Positions 8,625 to 17,455 are shown, counted from the stretch's first letter. The stretch: 40,934 nt of DNA from Lachnospiraceae bacterium (GCA_015057665.1 SVDY01000016.1:3253-44186), one strand, 5' to 3'. Numbers and translations: made by a program. Notes: generated from the sequence alone by a model not told the origin.

Positions 8625-8692
8625 TCTATAGGAAACTGCGTTTCCATAGAACAAAAGTGTTTCGCCAGCGAAATACTTTTGTTCTTATGATT
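8624..8692. repeat. Palindromic repeat, family 1, copy A
   Basis: Two adjacent hairpins. The first is TATAGGAAAC, TGC, GTTTCCATA. The second pairs AGAACAAAAGT with ACTTTTGTTCT and, inside it, TTTCGC with GCGAAA. A core of the form GGAAACNNCGTTTCC next to CTATAGAA recurs at 22335-22356. It sits at the 3' end of the eamA-like gene, where it could stabilise or end the message, although no U-run follows. Confidence 0.55.
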
Positions 8693-9566
8693 CCTGTTCT
8701 AATTTTGAATAGATAAATACTCCTCCCAGTACAATAAGGCCGCCTAACACCTGCATGACAACCGGAATCTCCTGAAACAGGAAAATTGCAACAACAGATG
8801 CAATCATCGGTTCTAAAAGACGGACACTGGCCACAAAGGACGGGGTAAAATATTTGAGACACCAGCTAAAGACACTATGTCCAAGAATGGTAGATACCAC
8901 TCCAAGGAAGAATCCTGCGCCTATTGTCCGAGGACTGAAATCCCGGACTCCATATCCCTGGAATATGGTTGTTGCAACCAGTACCAAGGCACAGGTGGCG
9001 TACACAATATAGGTATAAGCTGTAGTTGTCATGGACTTTCGCATCTCTTTTCCAATCAGGGTATAACCTGCTACGGATATAGCACCGATTACAGCAAGGA
9101 AATCTCCGTAAAGGTGGCTCTCTCCCGCCATGGAATCAGAAAAGGCAATGAGCATGCTTCCTCCCACCATAACCGCAATGCAAAGAATCACCTTCCAGTT
9201 CATCTTTCCTTTCATAAACAGACAATATCCTATGGATACCCAGATGACCTCCGTACATACAATTGCAGTAGAACTTGCCACAGAAGTATGTTTTAAAGAT
9301 TCAAACCATGTAGTAAAATGCGCAGCCAGACAGATGCCGCTGGCAATACATAAGATAACCTCTCTTTTATCTGCCTGAAAAATCTCATCACGGATTGCTT
9401 TTTTACCCAGTGCCACAGGTGTGAGCAGCAAAACCGTCCATAACAATCTGCATGCCGCTGTCACAACAGATGGACCATCTGCCAGCCGGACAAAAATACT
9501 TGATAAAGAAACTCCCAAAAGTCCCACTATTACCATGATCATCGGATGTTTTTCCAAATACTTCAT
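8685..9566 (-). CDS. EamA/DMT-family membrane carrier
   Basis: A 293-residue protein with about ten transmembrane helices arranged as two EamA repeats (first around residues 10-140, second 150-288), typical of drug/metabolite-transporter permeases that export amino acids or other metabolites. Hallmark short loops (LLGVSLSSIFVRLADGPS near the start and the second-half HSVFSWCLKYFTPSFVAS) support the family. Substrate is not predictable. GGGAG precedes the ATG by 5-6 bases. The upstream gene is a NiaR-type repressor, but a terminator hairpin lies between them, so co-regulation by niacin is only a possibility. Its leader shares a 16-base string (AAATGAGACGGGAGAA) with the idi leader. Confidence 0.9.
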   Translation of the reverse strand: MKYLEKHPMIMVIVGLLGVSLSSIFVRLADGPSVVTAACRLLWTVLLLTPVALGKKAIRDEIFQADKREVILCIASGICLAAHFTTWFESLKHTSVASSTAIVCTEVIWVSIGYCLFMKGKMNWKVILCIAVMVGGSMLIAFSDSMAGESHLYGDFLAVIGAISVAGYTLIGKEMRKSMTTTAYTYIVYATCALVLVATTIFQGYGVRDFSPRTIGAGFFLGVVSTILGHSVFSWCLKYFTPSFVASVRLLEPMIASVVAIFLFQEIPVVMQVLGGLIVLGGVFIYSKLEQES

Positions 9567-9589
9567 TTTTTCTCCCGTCTCATTTCTAC

Positions 9590-9634
9590 GTTATTCCAAA
9601 AATCCAAAATTCCAAATTTTTATAATTCCAAAAA
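9590..9634 (-). repeat. Direct repeats of TTTGGAAT upstream of the eamA-like gene
   Basis: On the minus strand TTTGGAAT or TTTTGGAT-like words occur four times in about 40 bases just upstream of the carrier gene's ribosome binding site. They could be an operator array or simply A/T-rich drift behind the niaR terminator. Confidence 0.35.
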
Positions 9635-9675
9635 AGAAGGTTCTCTCCATTTTCATGAAACAGAACCTTTCTTAA
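9633..9675 (-). terminator. Terminator downstream of the NiaR-type gene
   Basis: On the minus strand AAGAAAGGTTCT pairs (one bulge) with AGAACCTTCTT and is followed by TTTTTT. A plausible rho-independent terminator for the gene ending at 9741. Confidence 0.75.
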
Positions 9676-9740
9676 TGTATATCTTTCTTATAGATATCTT
9701 TCTTTTTCTATGTCTTTCTATGATATCTGACTTTTATCAT

Positions 9741-10250
9741 CTACCGGATCAGCATACCTTTTGCCTCAAGCATGGCTTCTATCTCATCTAAGATTTCTTC
9801 GCTCTCTGCTTCTATCTCATGGTAATGATAATTAGAAGTAATCTTCATAAGCGGACTGGATTTGCCATTTCGGATATCTTCCAGAAATTCCTGTACTTTC
9901 TTTCTGGATCCAATATTCATCTCCGCTTCCATTCGTCCGTATACCCTATGATTCACTCGTACACTGATTATCTTACCGCCAAGATCGACGATAGCATTCA
10001 TCTCTTCCTCCACCTGTTCTTCTGTATGCTGCACTTTGAAAATGCGGCGGAAAGACTGACGTTCCTGAATGACATAACCTCTATTGGTAGACATAATATC
10101 GTATCCGGAAGCACGGATTAAGGCAATATCCTGCACAATGACCTGACGGCTCACTTCACATGCTTCAGCCAGTTTCGTGCCAGAGATTGGCTTGCCGCTT
10201 CCACGAATCTGTTCAATGATAAATGCTCTGCGCTCTTCGCCTGTCATCAT
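9741..10250 (-). CDS. niaR: NiaR-type transcriptional repressor (HTH_11 plus 3H domain)
   Basis: A 169-residue regulator. Residues 5-60 form a winged helix (GTKLAEACEVSRQVIVQDIALIRASGYDI) and residues 70-165 a 3H domain with conserved histidines H75, H101 and the pair H142/H144 (YHYHEIEA), the metal- and niacin-binding positions. This is the architecture of NiaR (YrxA) repressors, which in Firmicutes switch off niacin uptake and NAD synthesis genes when nicotinic acid is plentiful. GAAGGAGG precedes two adjacent ATGs (10250 and 10247); either could be used. No nad or niacin-transport gene is next to it here, so its targets must lie elsewhere, unless it also acts on the downstream carrier. Confidence 0.88.
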   Translation of the reverse strand: MMTGEERRAFIIEQIRGSGKPISGTKLAEACEVSRQVIVQDIALIRASGYDIMSTNRGYVIQERQSFRRIFKVQHTEEQVEEEMNAIVDLGGKIISVRVNHRVYGRMEAEMNIGSRKKVQEFLEDIRNGKSSPLMKITSNYHYHEIEAESEEILDEIEAMLEAKGMLIR

Positions 10251-10327
10251 AGACTGCCTCCTTCTTTTCTTCTTAATTCTTAACAGAATGTACTCTATCC
10301 GTTCTTATCATATCAGCATTTTCCTGC

Positions 10328-12241
10328 TTAATCAACATACTTAAGCATTTCTTCCCATTTTGTTACTTCCGGCCATCCGGTAGTATCAAATGCATCCCGG
10401 ATACATTCACTATAATACTCAATCTTATCTGTCAGTCCCGGATAAGTATCAAAACAGAATTCTGCACCAATCATGGCGTATTCCATTACCCGTGCCCTGT
10501 CCTCCGTCGGGAAGGTACGGGAATAAATATCGATAAAAAAGTCATCATATCCATCATAATAATAAGAATCCGGTACATCCGTATAGCTGTAACAATAATC
10601 AAATCCGTCCGGATTAAGAGAAGCCCAGCGTTCCTCGGAGAATTTCACCTTTTCGCCTCTGTCAACAAGGTTCTGCATTTTTTTATCAATCAGATGGGCA
10701 AATTCATGATACAAATCCTGTTCCATTAACTGTCCACGGCCCATGTCAAATACCATCACGTATTTTTCTTCATTGCTCTGCACAAATGCAATAAAAGAGT
10801 CGAAACCGTTCTTATTCTCTTCCACCTGATTCACCGCATAGATGTTGCCCATAAGATTAATCTCAATTTCTCTAAAGTAACCAAAATATAACTGGTCAAT
10901 AAATCCATCCGGATAGGAAGCAAGACTAAGATCAATGATATCAAGACCTCTGGAAATCTTTTCTGCATTTAAGTTCTGTTCTACCATGTAGTCATTATAG
11001 TCTGTGTCACACTGCTCCGCAATTTTAATTGTCACACCGTATTTATCGCCAATTGTCTGTGCTTTTTTATACAAATCTGCTGAGACCGCATCCCCAGTCA
11101 ATACTTCATCCTTAAGCTCCGTTAATTTAAGATCTTCACCTTCTACAGATACAGACAGATCCCAGAAATAAAGTTTATCCACACCAGGCGCCTCAATATT
11201 TGTCAGCAGATATCCTCCCAGGTTTTCAAACCATACGATACTTTCTAAGTATCCTTCTGTTCCTCCGGGAAGATTCATCATAGAGTAAAATGTTCCATCC
11301 GGATGATAAGCATAGAAATCCATACTGCCATCGCCCTTCATCTCTGTTATCAGCAGCTCGTCTGAATTTCTCACAAAGGTTGCCATGGTGCCGGATTCCA
11401 GCTGAAAACTCTGAGGAACTTCTTCCGTTCCATAAAAATACTGTTCTGATTCGCCAACCATACCGCCAAGCCATACACGGGAATTGTGTTCCACTGCATA
11501 TAAGGATTTATTCAAATCAAGAATATCCAATTCTTCCCCGGCCAGATTCATAACTGCATAAGAGGAAAGTCCCGTTTTGCTGTCCGTATAAGTCAGCGTG
11601 ACATAATCCCCGCACATCTTTGATACATAAGCACCTGTTATTTCTTCCGCCCATCTCTTCTCAGAGCCGTCAGACAGATCAACTGCCAGGATTCCTTTTT
11701 CATAATCCACAATATATGCCTTGGTCATCATTCTATTTAAGAAAATAGAACCGGACGGCAGCGTGTATTCCTTTTCTATATTCAATTCCCCATCAAAAAT
11801 AATGACTTTTCCTGTTGGATTATCACTTAAAACCACATGACGGTCCAGAACCTGAATCATGGCAATCTCCATCCCGGAACACTCTTTCTGACCAAGTAAT
11901 TCACCGGTCTGGGTACTGATTAATTTGAGAATAAAATTAGATTCTCCTGTCTTTCCATCGTAATAGGAACTGCACAGTAAAATATTCCCCTGGAAATTAT
12001 AAATCTGTTGCTGAATACCTGCCTCTATCTCTTCGTTATGAATGTAAGACAGCACGCCTTTCTCATCCACAGGCCGTTTCTCATCAAGAATCGTAACCAC
12101 TTTTTCGATTTTCGGTTCTTCTGTTGTCGTATTTGTTGTCTTATCTTCAGTGCTCGTTCCAGGCGTTTTACCTCCACATGCTGTCAAAGTCAAAACAAAT
12201 ATTATACAAAAAATAGAAAGTATTTTTTTCATAACTGCCAT
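10328..12241 (-). CDS. Large lipoprotein: beta-propeller-like N-terminal part and HEFAH metallopeptidase-like C-terminal part
   Basis: A 637-residue predicted lipoprotein. The signal peptide ends in the lipobox LTACGG, so it would be anchored outside the membrane. After a Thr-rich linker (residues about 25-45) come beta-rich repeats of about 330 residues with PQQ/WD-like strands (GKVIIFDGELNIEKEY, GILAVDLSDGSEKRW). The C-terminal part has HEFAH at 512-516, the HExxH zinc motif, followed by an acidic FPTEDRAR stretch with E580 as a possible third ligand, typical of gluzincin metalloproteases. I do not recognise a named family; propeller plus peptidase is an unusual pairing. A strongly predicted secreted sensor or protease; target unknown. 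It stands alone between niaR and the uridine-kinase-like gene. The ATG at 12241 is kept; an internal ATG at 12232 is an alternative. Confidence 0.75.
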   Translation of the reverse strand: MAVMKKILSIFCIIFVLTLTACGGKTPGTSTEDKTTNTTTEEPKIEKVVTILDEKRPVDEKGVLSYIHNEEIEAGIQQQIYNFQGNILLCSSYYDGKTGESNFILKLISTQTGELLGQKECSGMEIAMIQVLDRHVVLSDNPTGKVIIFDGELNIEKEYTLPSGSIFLNRMMTKAYIVDYEKGILAVDLSDGSEKRWAEEITGAYVSKMCGDYVTLTYTDSKTGLSSYAVMNLAGEELDILDLNKSLYAVEHNSRVWLGGMVGESEQYFYGTEEVPQSFQLESGTMATFVRNSDELLITEMKGDGSMDFYAYHPDGTFYSMMNLPGGTEGYLESIVWFENLGGYLLTNIEAPGVDKLYFWDLSVSVEGEDLKLTELKDEVLTGDAVSADLYKKAQTIGDKYGVTIKIAEQCDTDYNDYMVEQNLNAEKISRGLDIIDLSLASYPDGFIDQLYFGYFREIEINLMGNIYAVNQVEENKNGFDSFIAFVQSNEEKYVMVFDMGRGQLMEQDLYHEFAHLIDKKMQNLVDRGEKVKFSEERWASLNPDGFDYCYSYTDVPDSYYYDGYDDFFIDIYSRTFPTEDRARVMEYAMIGAEFCFDTYPGLTDKIEYYSECIRDAFDTTGWPEVTKWEEMLKYVD

Positions 12242-12364
12242 CCTCCTGTTTCATTTATCTGGTTTCTTTGACTTTATTTTACTAGAGCAACATGGCTCTG
12301 TCACCAAATAAATTCTTACAATTTTCCGTCAATTCTTCTATTTTCTCTCTTCTTTTCATATTTT

Positions 12365-12964
12365 CTATAAACAGTTCCAAATTATCTCAGACAAAGGAAC
12401 AATTTCTTCATTCTTTTTCTCCTTAAAAGAAATCACCATATCTGCCCATTCTCTACACGGCTCCACGTATTTTTCATGCATAGGTTTCACCTTTTCAAAA
12501 TACTGCTCCATCTCAAATTCAGCAGTCCTTCCGTACCGCTCTATATTTCGCAGCATCCTTCTTTCCATCCGTACCTCTGAGGGAACATCCACGAAAACCT
12601 TCAAATCATAAAGGTTTCTCAGTTTCTCATGATACAAAGAAAAAATCCCATCCACTATAAGAATCTCATTTGGTTTGGTCTCCTCCGTCTCAGCAAGTCT
12701 TTCGTAGGTCTGAAAGGTGAACTTTGGCTGATGGATGATATGCCCTGACTTTAATCTCTTTATGTGAGAAATCATAGTCTCCCAGTCGAGGCTTTCCGGA
12801 ATATCATAATTGACAAGGCGGCGCTTTTCATAGGGAAGCTCATCTCTGAAAATATAGTAATTATCCATGTCTATCACAGATATCTGTCCCGGAAACTGTT
12901 CTTTTAATAGTTCTATAATTGTTGATTTACCGGAACCGCTTCCGCCGCAAAGACCGATTACCAT
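12365..12964 (-). CDS. Uridine kinase-like P-loop kinase
   Basis: A 199-residue P-loop kinase of the uridine kinase/phosphoribulokinase family. The Walker A motif is GGSGSGKS (residues 7-14), followed by VIDMDNYYIF, a basic patch (YEKRRLVNYDIPESLDW) and VDGIFSLY, which are the family's substrate loops; the lid region has MLRNIERYGRTAEF. It would phosphorylate uridine or a related nucleoside with ATP. It differs from the second uridine kinase gene that begins at 40874, so the organism has at least two; this copy may act on a different nucleoside. The ribosome binding site is GAGAGAAG. It is followed at a distance by the lipoprotein gene and is probably transcribed with the radical SAM gene upstream. 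Confidence 0.85.
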   Translation of the reverse strand: MVIGLCGGSGSGKSTIIELLKEQFPGQISVIDMDNYYIFRDELPYEKRRLVNYDIPESLDWETMISHIKRLKSGHIIHQPKFTFQTYERLAETEETKPNEILIVDGIFSLYHEKLRNLYDLKVFVDVPSEVRMERRMLRNIERYGRTAEFEMEQYFEKVKPMHEKYVEPCREWADMVISFKEKKNEEIVPLSEIIWNCL

Positions 12965-13050
12965 ATTTTCTTCTCTCTTTCTTTTCAGACTCGTTCCTGC
13001 TCATGACAGCAAGCTGCTTAAACCACTCTTTAACTGCCACGCCCATCTTT

Positions 13051-14157
13051 CTAAAAAATAATATCAGGCATTTCCTCTTCCACTAAGAACTCAATCGTCT
13101 CATCTTCCAAGATTGGAAGGAAGGCTTCAAATGGGAAAGCATCAAATTCACATCCATAATCGTTGGCCCCAAACCATTTACCTTCCTTGGCAGACTGATT
13201 TAATCCACGGGCAAACTTGGTATAATTAGAACAATCATGTACTGCGATGTCCCACCCTTCATCATCTGCAATCTTCATAAACTTAAGAGTAAGCTCACGG
13301 CTCCAGATTGGAGAAATATAACCGTGACGGCACAGATACAGGCTCTCCCCTGCATAATTGTCAATATTGTTCGGATTCAAATGAAGTTCTGCACAGTTGA
13401 TAAAATCAAATCCAGTGCCAAGAATAGCCTCTTTTTTCTTAAAAAATCCCTCAAAGAATTCCGGCGTCATCGGTGTTTCGATACCCACTGCCTTGATGTA
13501 TTTTTTGGCAAGCTTCATATTCTCAATTACAATATCCGCACAGTTGCTTGCACCAAGATTGAAACGGATCTCGTCAAGACCGGCTTCTCCAAGAGCCTTT
13601 AAACTCTCTTCTGTTGCCAGAAGTCCGTTGGTATATAAATGCTGGTATACTCCATGTTCATGGAATTTCTGAATGATTGGATAGTATTTCTCAATCTCCA
13701 TAAAAGGTTCCAGATATACATAAGCAACGCCCGTCGGTTTGTCATGAATGGAGAATAAAAGATCTAAGTCTCTCTCATAATACTTGGTACCGCCAATCTC
13801 CCACATGCCTTCTCCGATCGGCATAATCTCATCAAACTCTCCATAGTTATAGCAGAATTTGCACTGGATGTTACACTTGTTTGTCTTACGAATCGCTGTA
13901 AGACCTTTGCCAAGAAGACAGGATTTACATCCCTTTGCAAACTTGTCATCATTTCCTACATATAATGTTCTTCCCTGCTGGGATTTGAGATTTTTAATCT
14001 GTGCTTTCAACTCATTCTGTCTTGCTTCCACCGCATCCTCAATCTGTGCAAAAACAGAGAAAATAATCTCATAATGTCCGGTCATCAATTCCTCGTCTTC
14101 CGGAAAGTTGGCAAAGAATTCGAACCATGCGTACGCGTCCTGTTTGGATATTTTCAT
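13051..14157 (-). CDS. Radical SAM protein of unknown substrate
   Basis: A 368-residue protein with the radical SAM iron-sulfur motif CNIQCKFC (C95, C99, C102) and further cysteines just before it (C77, C80 in GCKSCLLGKG). The TIM-barrel glycine motifs (PTGVAYVYLEP, HLYTNGLLA, DEIRFNLGAS) are visible. An N-terminal helical part of about 60 residues precedes the barrel and a C-terminal extension holds CEFDAFPFEA. It looks like the PflA-like or SPASM-lacking group seen in many Clostridia without known function. The Shine-Dalgarno site is weak (AAGAAG). It lies between the shikimate kinase and uridine-kinase-like genes on the same strand, which does not reveal a pathway. No small precursor peptide gene is adjacent. 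Confidence 0.8.
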   Translation of the reverse strand: MKISKQDAYAWFEFFANFPEDEELMTGHYEIIFSVFAQIEDAVEARQNELKAQIKNLKSQQGRTLYVGNDDKFAKGCKSCLLGKGLTAIRKTNKCNIQCKFCYNYGEFDEIMPIGEGMWEIGGTKYYERDLDLLFSIHDKPTGVAYVYLEPFMEIEKYYPIIQKFHEHGVYQHLYTNGLLATEESLKALGEAGLDEIRFNLGASNCADIVIENMKLAKKYIKAVGIETPMTPEFFEGFFKKKEAILGTGFDFINCAELHLNPNNIDNYAGESLYLCRHGYISPIWSRELTLKFMKIADDEGWDIAVHDCSNYTKFARGLNQSAKEGKWFGANDYGCEFDAFPFEAFLPILEDETIEFLVEEEMPDIIF

Positions 14158-14250
14158 GATCTTCTTTGCAGGTTCTTAAGTCAGAGAAGAACCTCCCGCT
14201 TCTACACGCAGAATTCATCTCCTGATTTCACACCTGCACTCCTTTCTACC

Positions 14251-14742
14251 TCAAAATACTTCTATAATCTTTTCTACAATCTCTTCTATATGTAAATCTT
14301 CTGCCTCAATGACAAGATCTGCATGCTTTTCATAAAGGGGTACTCTCTGATGATAAAGATCTTCAATGGTCTGTCCCTTCCCAAGAGTCACACCTCTTGT
14401 CTTAATATTATTGAGTCTTTCAAGAATGGTCTCAAGAGACACTTTAATGTACACAATCTTACCATGTTCTTTAAAATGTTCCATGGCGCAGTCAAAATAA
14501 ATAGCACTTCCGCCTGTAGCAATGACATAATTGTTCACATCCACATCAAGAAGCACACTTTCTTCTATCCGGTGAAAATAATCATTGCCATGCTCATTGA
14601 TAATATTCTGAAGTGTCTTTCCCTCTCTTTGCTGGATGAGAAGGTCTGTATCAACAAATCCCTTGTTCATTGTTTTGGCAAGAACGACACCGATGGTGCT
14701 TTTTCCACAGGCCGGCATACCGACTAATATTACATTGTTCAT
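14251..14742 (-). CDS. aroK: Shikimate kinase
   Basis: A 163-residue P-loop kinase that phosphorylates shikimate in aromatic amino acid synthesis. The P-loop is GMPACGKST (residues 8-16), the shikimate-binding aspartates are in VDTDLLI (D31, D33), and the GGS motif is ATGGSAIY. The lid carries R/K residues around NNIKTRGVTLGKGQT, and the C-terminal part (QRVPLYEKHADLVI) is the typical closing strand. The sequence is normal in length for the family. I use the ATG at 14742, preceded by AGAGGAA, rather than the upstream in-frame ATG at 14766. Aro genes do not surround it, so in this window it is an orphan pathway enzyme; a related small-molecule kinase is a lesser possibility. Confidence 0.87.
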   Translation of the reverse strand: MNNVILVGMPACGKSTIGVVLAKTMNKGFVDTDLLIQQREGKTLQNIINEHGNDYFHRIEESVLLDVDVNNYVIATGGSAIYFDCAMEHFKEHGKIVYIKVSLETILERLNNIKTRGVTLGKGQTIEDLYHQRVPLYEKHADLVIEAEDLHIEEIVEKIIEVF

Positions 14743-14851
14743 CTCTATTCCTCTTTTTCTTTTCATCCGTCCCTCTGCTTTATCAGACGAATTAGTTGTT
14801 TTATTTCATATTCATAGAATCTCTTCTTTAGAATACCATACAACAGGCAAG

Positions 14852-14880
14852 AAAAAAAGGTGTTTTGCAACACCTCTTTT
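14852..14880 (-). terminator. Terminator of the VTC/DUF4956/lipoprotein operon
   Basis: AGGTGTT (14858-14864) pairs with AACACCT (14869-14875) around a TTGC loop; on the minus strand it is followed by a run of at least seven T. A clean intrinsic terminator. Confidence 0.9.
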
Positions 14881-14891
14881 CTCTCCTTTGT

Positions 14892-16730
14892 TTAGTTTGC
14901 CGCAAATTCTCCACTTGCATCGCCTACAGTAATTTTATAAGACTCTCCGGAAATGATATCCGGACTGCTTAAAATCACTACGGCAAATGACAGCTTGGCC
15001 TCATGGGTCATAATCACATTGCCGTCTTTATCTTCTAACGTAATCTTCGTTCCTGCCTCATGACTTCCGGCATTAACAGCAATCACGCCCTGTTCTGAAC
15101 CGCTGAAAGTCTGTGCCATTCCCGCGGCACCGGTTCCAATGAAGGTTCCGCCTGTTATCACTGCACTGGTATCATAGTCAAGAGTTGCCGTATCTCCGCT
15201 AAATGGTCCGGACACAAAGGTTGTTCCGCCGCTGATTGTAAGACTGCCATTGGCATCAATTCCATCCCCGGACGCATTGATCCTTACGGTTCCTCCGGAG
15301 ATGACGATCGTTCCGTCAGAAGAGCCGCCCATAGCTCCCGGACCTCCCATGCCGCCCCGGCCTCCAAAGTTATCATCTCCTCGAAATCCTCCCATGCCGC
15401 TGGCATCTGTTCCGCCAGCCGCATTAAAACCGTCGTCGGATGCCACAAGATCTATGCTGCCTCCGGACACCAGAACATGTAACCCTTCCAAACCTTCATA
15501 ACTTTCGGTTATCCCGATTGTGCCGCCGGCCACGGTAAGGGTATCATCTGCATGAAATCCATCGTCACCTGTGGCTATATCAAAACTTCCGTTGTTCACG
15601 GTTATATCAGCATTGGAGTGCACGCCATCATCAGCAGAATCAATGGAAAAGGTTCCTCCGTTGATGACAATCTCCAAAGTTGCTTTTATTCCCTTGATAC
15701 TTGTGCTGTCTTCGGCAGAATCTGCTATATCATCTGTTTGCGTCAAATCATTCCGGGACGGAAAAGAACCGTCCGGCCTTTTTCCATCCATGCCGGGACG
15801 GCCGCCTCCCATGAAATTTCCCCAGTCACTGGAAGTCTTTTTCTCAGCATTGCCGCTTCCTCCTCCGGTCACAATAGTATAAGTTCCATCCTCAATGGTC
15901 ATCCCGGCACTAGAACTAATTCCGTCTCCCTGAGCAGAGATATTATAATTCCCATCTGCCAGATACACAAATCCCAGGGACTCATCTTCATCATGCTCTG
16001 CGTGAATGCCATCTTTTCCTGCCGTGATCAAAAATGTTCCATCGGCCACACAGACATTGTCTTTTCCGGAAATGCCGCTGGATGCACATTGAATCACATA
16101 AGATCCGCCTGTCACCGTCAATTCATCTTTCGACAGGATTCCATGTCCCCCGGGAGATGTAACCGTAAGAGATCCTTCTCCATTGAGAGTCAGATCCTCT
16201 TTGGAGAAAACAGCCGCATCCACATTGTTGTCATCTGTCTGCTTAAATTCTCCTCCGTTTGAAAGACTATTCTGGCTTTCTTTTGCCATTGTGAGAAAGA
16301 CCTTATCAGCCTGCTTAATATAAAGCGGAGCGCCGATCTCACTATGAATGGAAGCTCCCTCCAGGACAATCTGTGTCTTATCTTCTTTTGCTGCATCCAC
16401 CACAAGCATTCCATTCTCCAAAGTACCTCTAACGATGTAAGTGCCTTCATCTTTGATGGTAATGGTGGTTCCATCAATATGAACTGCACCAGAATCACAC
16501 TGTGCCGAATCACCATTTAAAAGAATCACCGCACTGGTGCTTTCATCATAATCCGTCTCAAAATCCCTTTTGGAGAATAGTTCCTCATTTAATTCCACTG
16601 TCTGATCAGAATCATTCACTGTCTGATTCCCTGTATCAGTCTCTTTCCTACTATCTGCTCCGCCTTTTCCGCAGGCAGATACGATTATTATCATTGCCAG
16701 CAATAAGGCAATTACTGTTTTTTTCTTCAT
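14892..16730 (-). CDS. Cthe_2159-type beta-helix lipoprotein (carbohydrate-binding domain)
   Basis: A 612-residue predicted lipoprotein with lipobox VSACG (Cys20). From about residue 65 on it consists of right-handed-beta-helix repeats of the form TISGGT, DDGFHADDTLTVAGG and GDGIDANGSLTISGG, the hallmark of the Cthe_2159 family whose founder binds acidic carbohydrates such as polygalacturonate. Two Gly-rich inserts (about 289-330 and 439-471, with GGRPGMDGKRP and GGRGGMGGPG) loop out of the helix. It is the distal gene of a tight operon with VTC and DUF4956 genes (20-base gap to the latter), a grouping seen in other Clostridia. It would sit on the outer surface, perhaps binding a polymer handled by the membrane partners. 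The function is not established. Confidence 0.85.
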   Translation of the reverse strand: MKKKTVIALLLAMIIIVSACGKGGADSRKETDTGNQTVNDSDQTVELNEELFSKRDFETDYDESTSAVILLNGDSAQCDSGAVHIDGTTITIKDEGTYIVRGTLENGMLVVDAAKEDKTQIVLEGASIHSEIGAPLYIKQADKVFLTMAKESQNSLSNGGEFKQTDDNNVDAAVFSKEDLTLNGEGSLTVTSPGGHGILSKDELTVTGGSYVIQCASSGISGKDNVCVADGTFLITAGKDGIHAEHDEDESLGFVYLADGNYNISAQGDGISSSAGMTIEDGTYTIVTGGGSGNAEKKTSSDWGNFMGGGRPGMDGKRPDGSFPSRNDLTQTDDIADSAEDSTSIKGIKATLEIVINGGTFSIDSADDGVHSNADITVNNGSFDIATGDDGFHADDTLTVAGGTIGITESYEGLEGLHVLVSGGSIDLVASDDGFNAAGGTDASGMGGFRGDDNFGGRGGMGGPGAMGGSSDGTIVISGGTVRINASGDGIDANGSLTISGGTTFVSGPFSGDTATLDYDTSAVITGGTFIGTGAAGMAQTFSGSEQGVIAVNAGSHEAGTKITLEDKDGNVIMTHEAKLSFAVVILSSPDIISGESYKITVGDASGEFAAN

Positions 16731-16750
16731 TTTTGCTGCTCCACATTTCT

Positions 16751-17443
16751 TTATAATTCCATGGATGCCGTCTCCTGTCTGGAAACGGTTATCTCAAGAT
16801 TGCCATTGCGGCATCTAAGCTGATCAATCATCTCTTTTTCTTTCGAAGAATCTTTGATGACCAGATCATAGGTAAGCCGGAACATACTGCCAAGATTGGT
16901 TGTTTTGACACGGACAAGTTCATAAGAATCGGTATATTGACTTAACACCTCATCAAACACAGCAGTGTAATCAAGATCTTCCGGAATTGTAATATTTAAG
17001 GTCTTATACATGGCAGAATTCTTTCTGATTCCAAAATCCAGCCTGTTATATAACGTATTCATCAGACACATCACAATCGTAAACAGCACTGCAAACCCCA
17101 GATACCCCATGCCGCAGATCAGACCTGCCGCCATGGCAAGAAAGAGCATTACGATTTCTTTTGCCGTACCTGGAACAGAACGGAAGCGGACAAGACTGAA
17201 TGTTCCCGCAACTGCAACGCCTGCACCTACATTTCCATTGACCATCATAATGACAACGCAGACAACCGCCGGCAAAAGAGCCAGTGTCACAACAAAACTC
17301 TTCGTGTAACGGTTCCTGTGCATGAAAGATGCCGCAAGTATCATACCCAAAAGCAATGCCGTTCCCACACATAACATAAAATCTTCTACTGAAATCACTG
17401 CGGTCATGTCTGTATCAAACAGTCCGCCAAATATCATATTCAT
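16751..17443 (-). CDS. DUF4956 membrane protein
   Basis: A 230-residue integral membrane protein with transmembrane helices around residues 22-40, 50-68 and 96-128, and a cytoplasmic C-terminal domain of about 95 residues rich in beta strands (LEITVSRQETAS at the end). The conserved cytoplasmic loop FSLVRFRSVPGTAKEI (about 82-97) identifies the DUF4956 family. The family is known mainly as a partner of VTC-domain and CotH/beta-helix genes; no activity is proven. Here its start lies 12 bases after the VTC gene and it is followed 20 bases later by the beta-helix lipoprotein. AGGAGG precedes the ATG. I infer that it anchors or couples the other two proteins at the membrane. Confidence 0.9.
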   Translation of the reverse strand: MNMIFGGLFDTDMTAVISVEDFMLCVGTALLLGMILAASFMHRNRYTKSFVVTLALLPAVVCVVIMMVNGNVGAGVAVAGTFSLVRFRSVPGTAKEIVMLFLAMAAGLICGMGYLGFAVLFTIVMCLMNTLYNRLDFGIRKNSAMYKTLNITIPEDLDYTAVFDEVLSQYTDSYELVRVKTTNLGSMFRLTYDLVIKDSSKEKEMIDQLRCRNGNLEITVSRQETASMEL

Positions 17444-17455
17444 CTGATTATCCTC

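Noticed and set aside
15552-16262. 236-codon ORF on the plus strand
   Set aside because: It is antisense to the repetitive beta-helix lipoprotein gene, whose strand has the ribosome binding site, signal peptide and family match.
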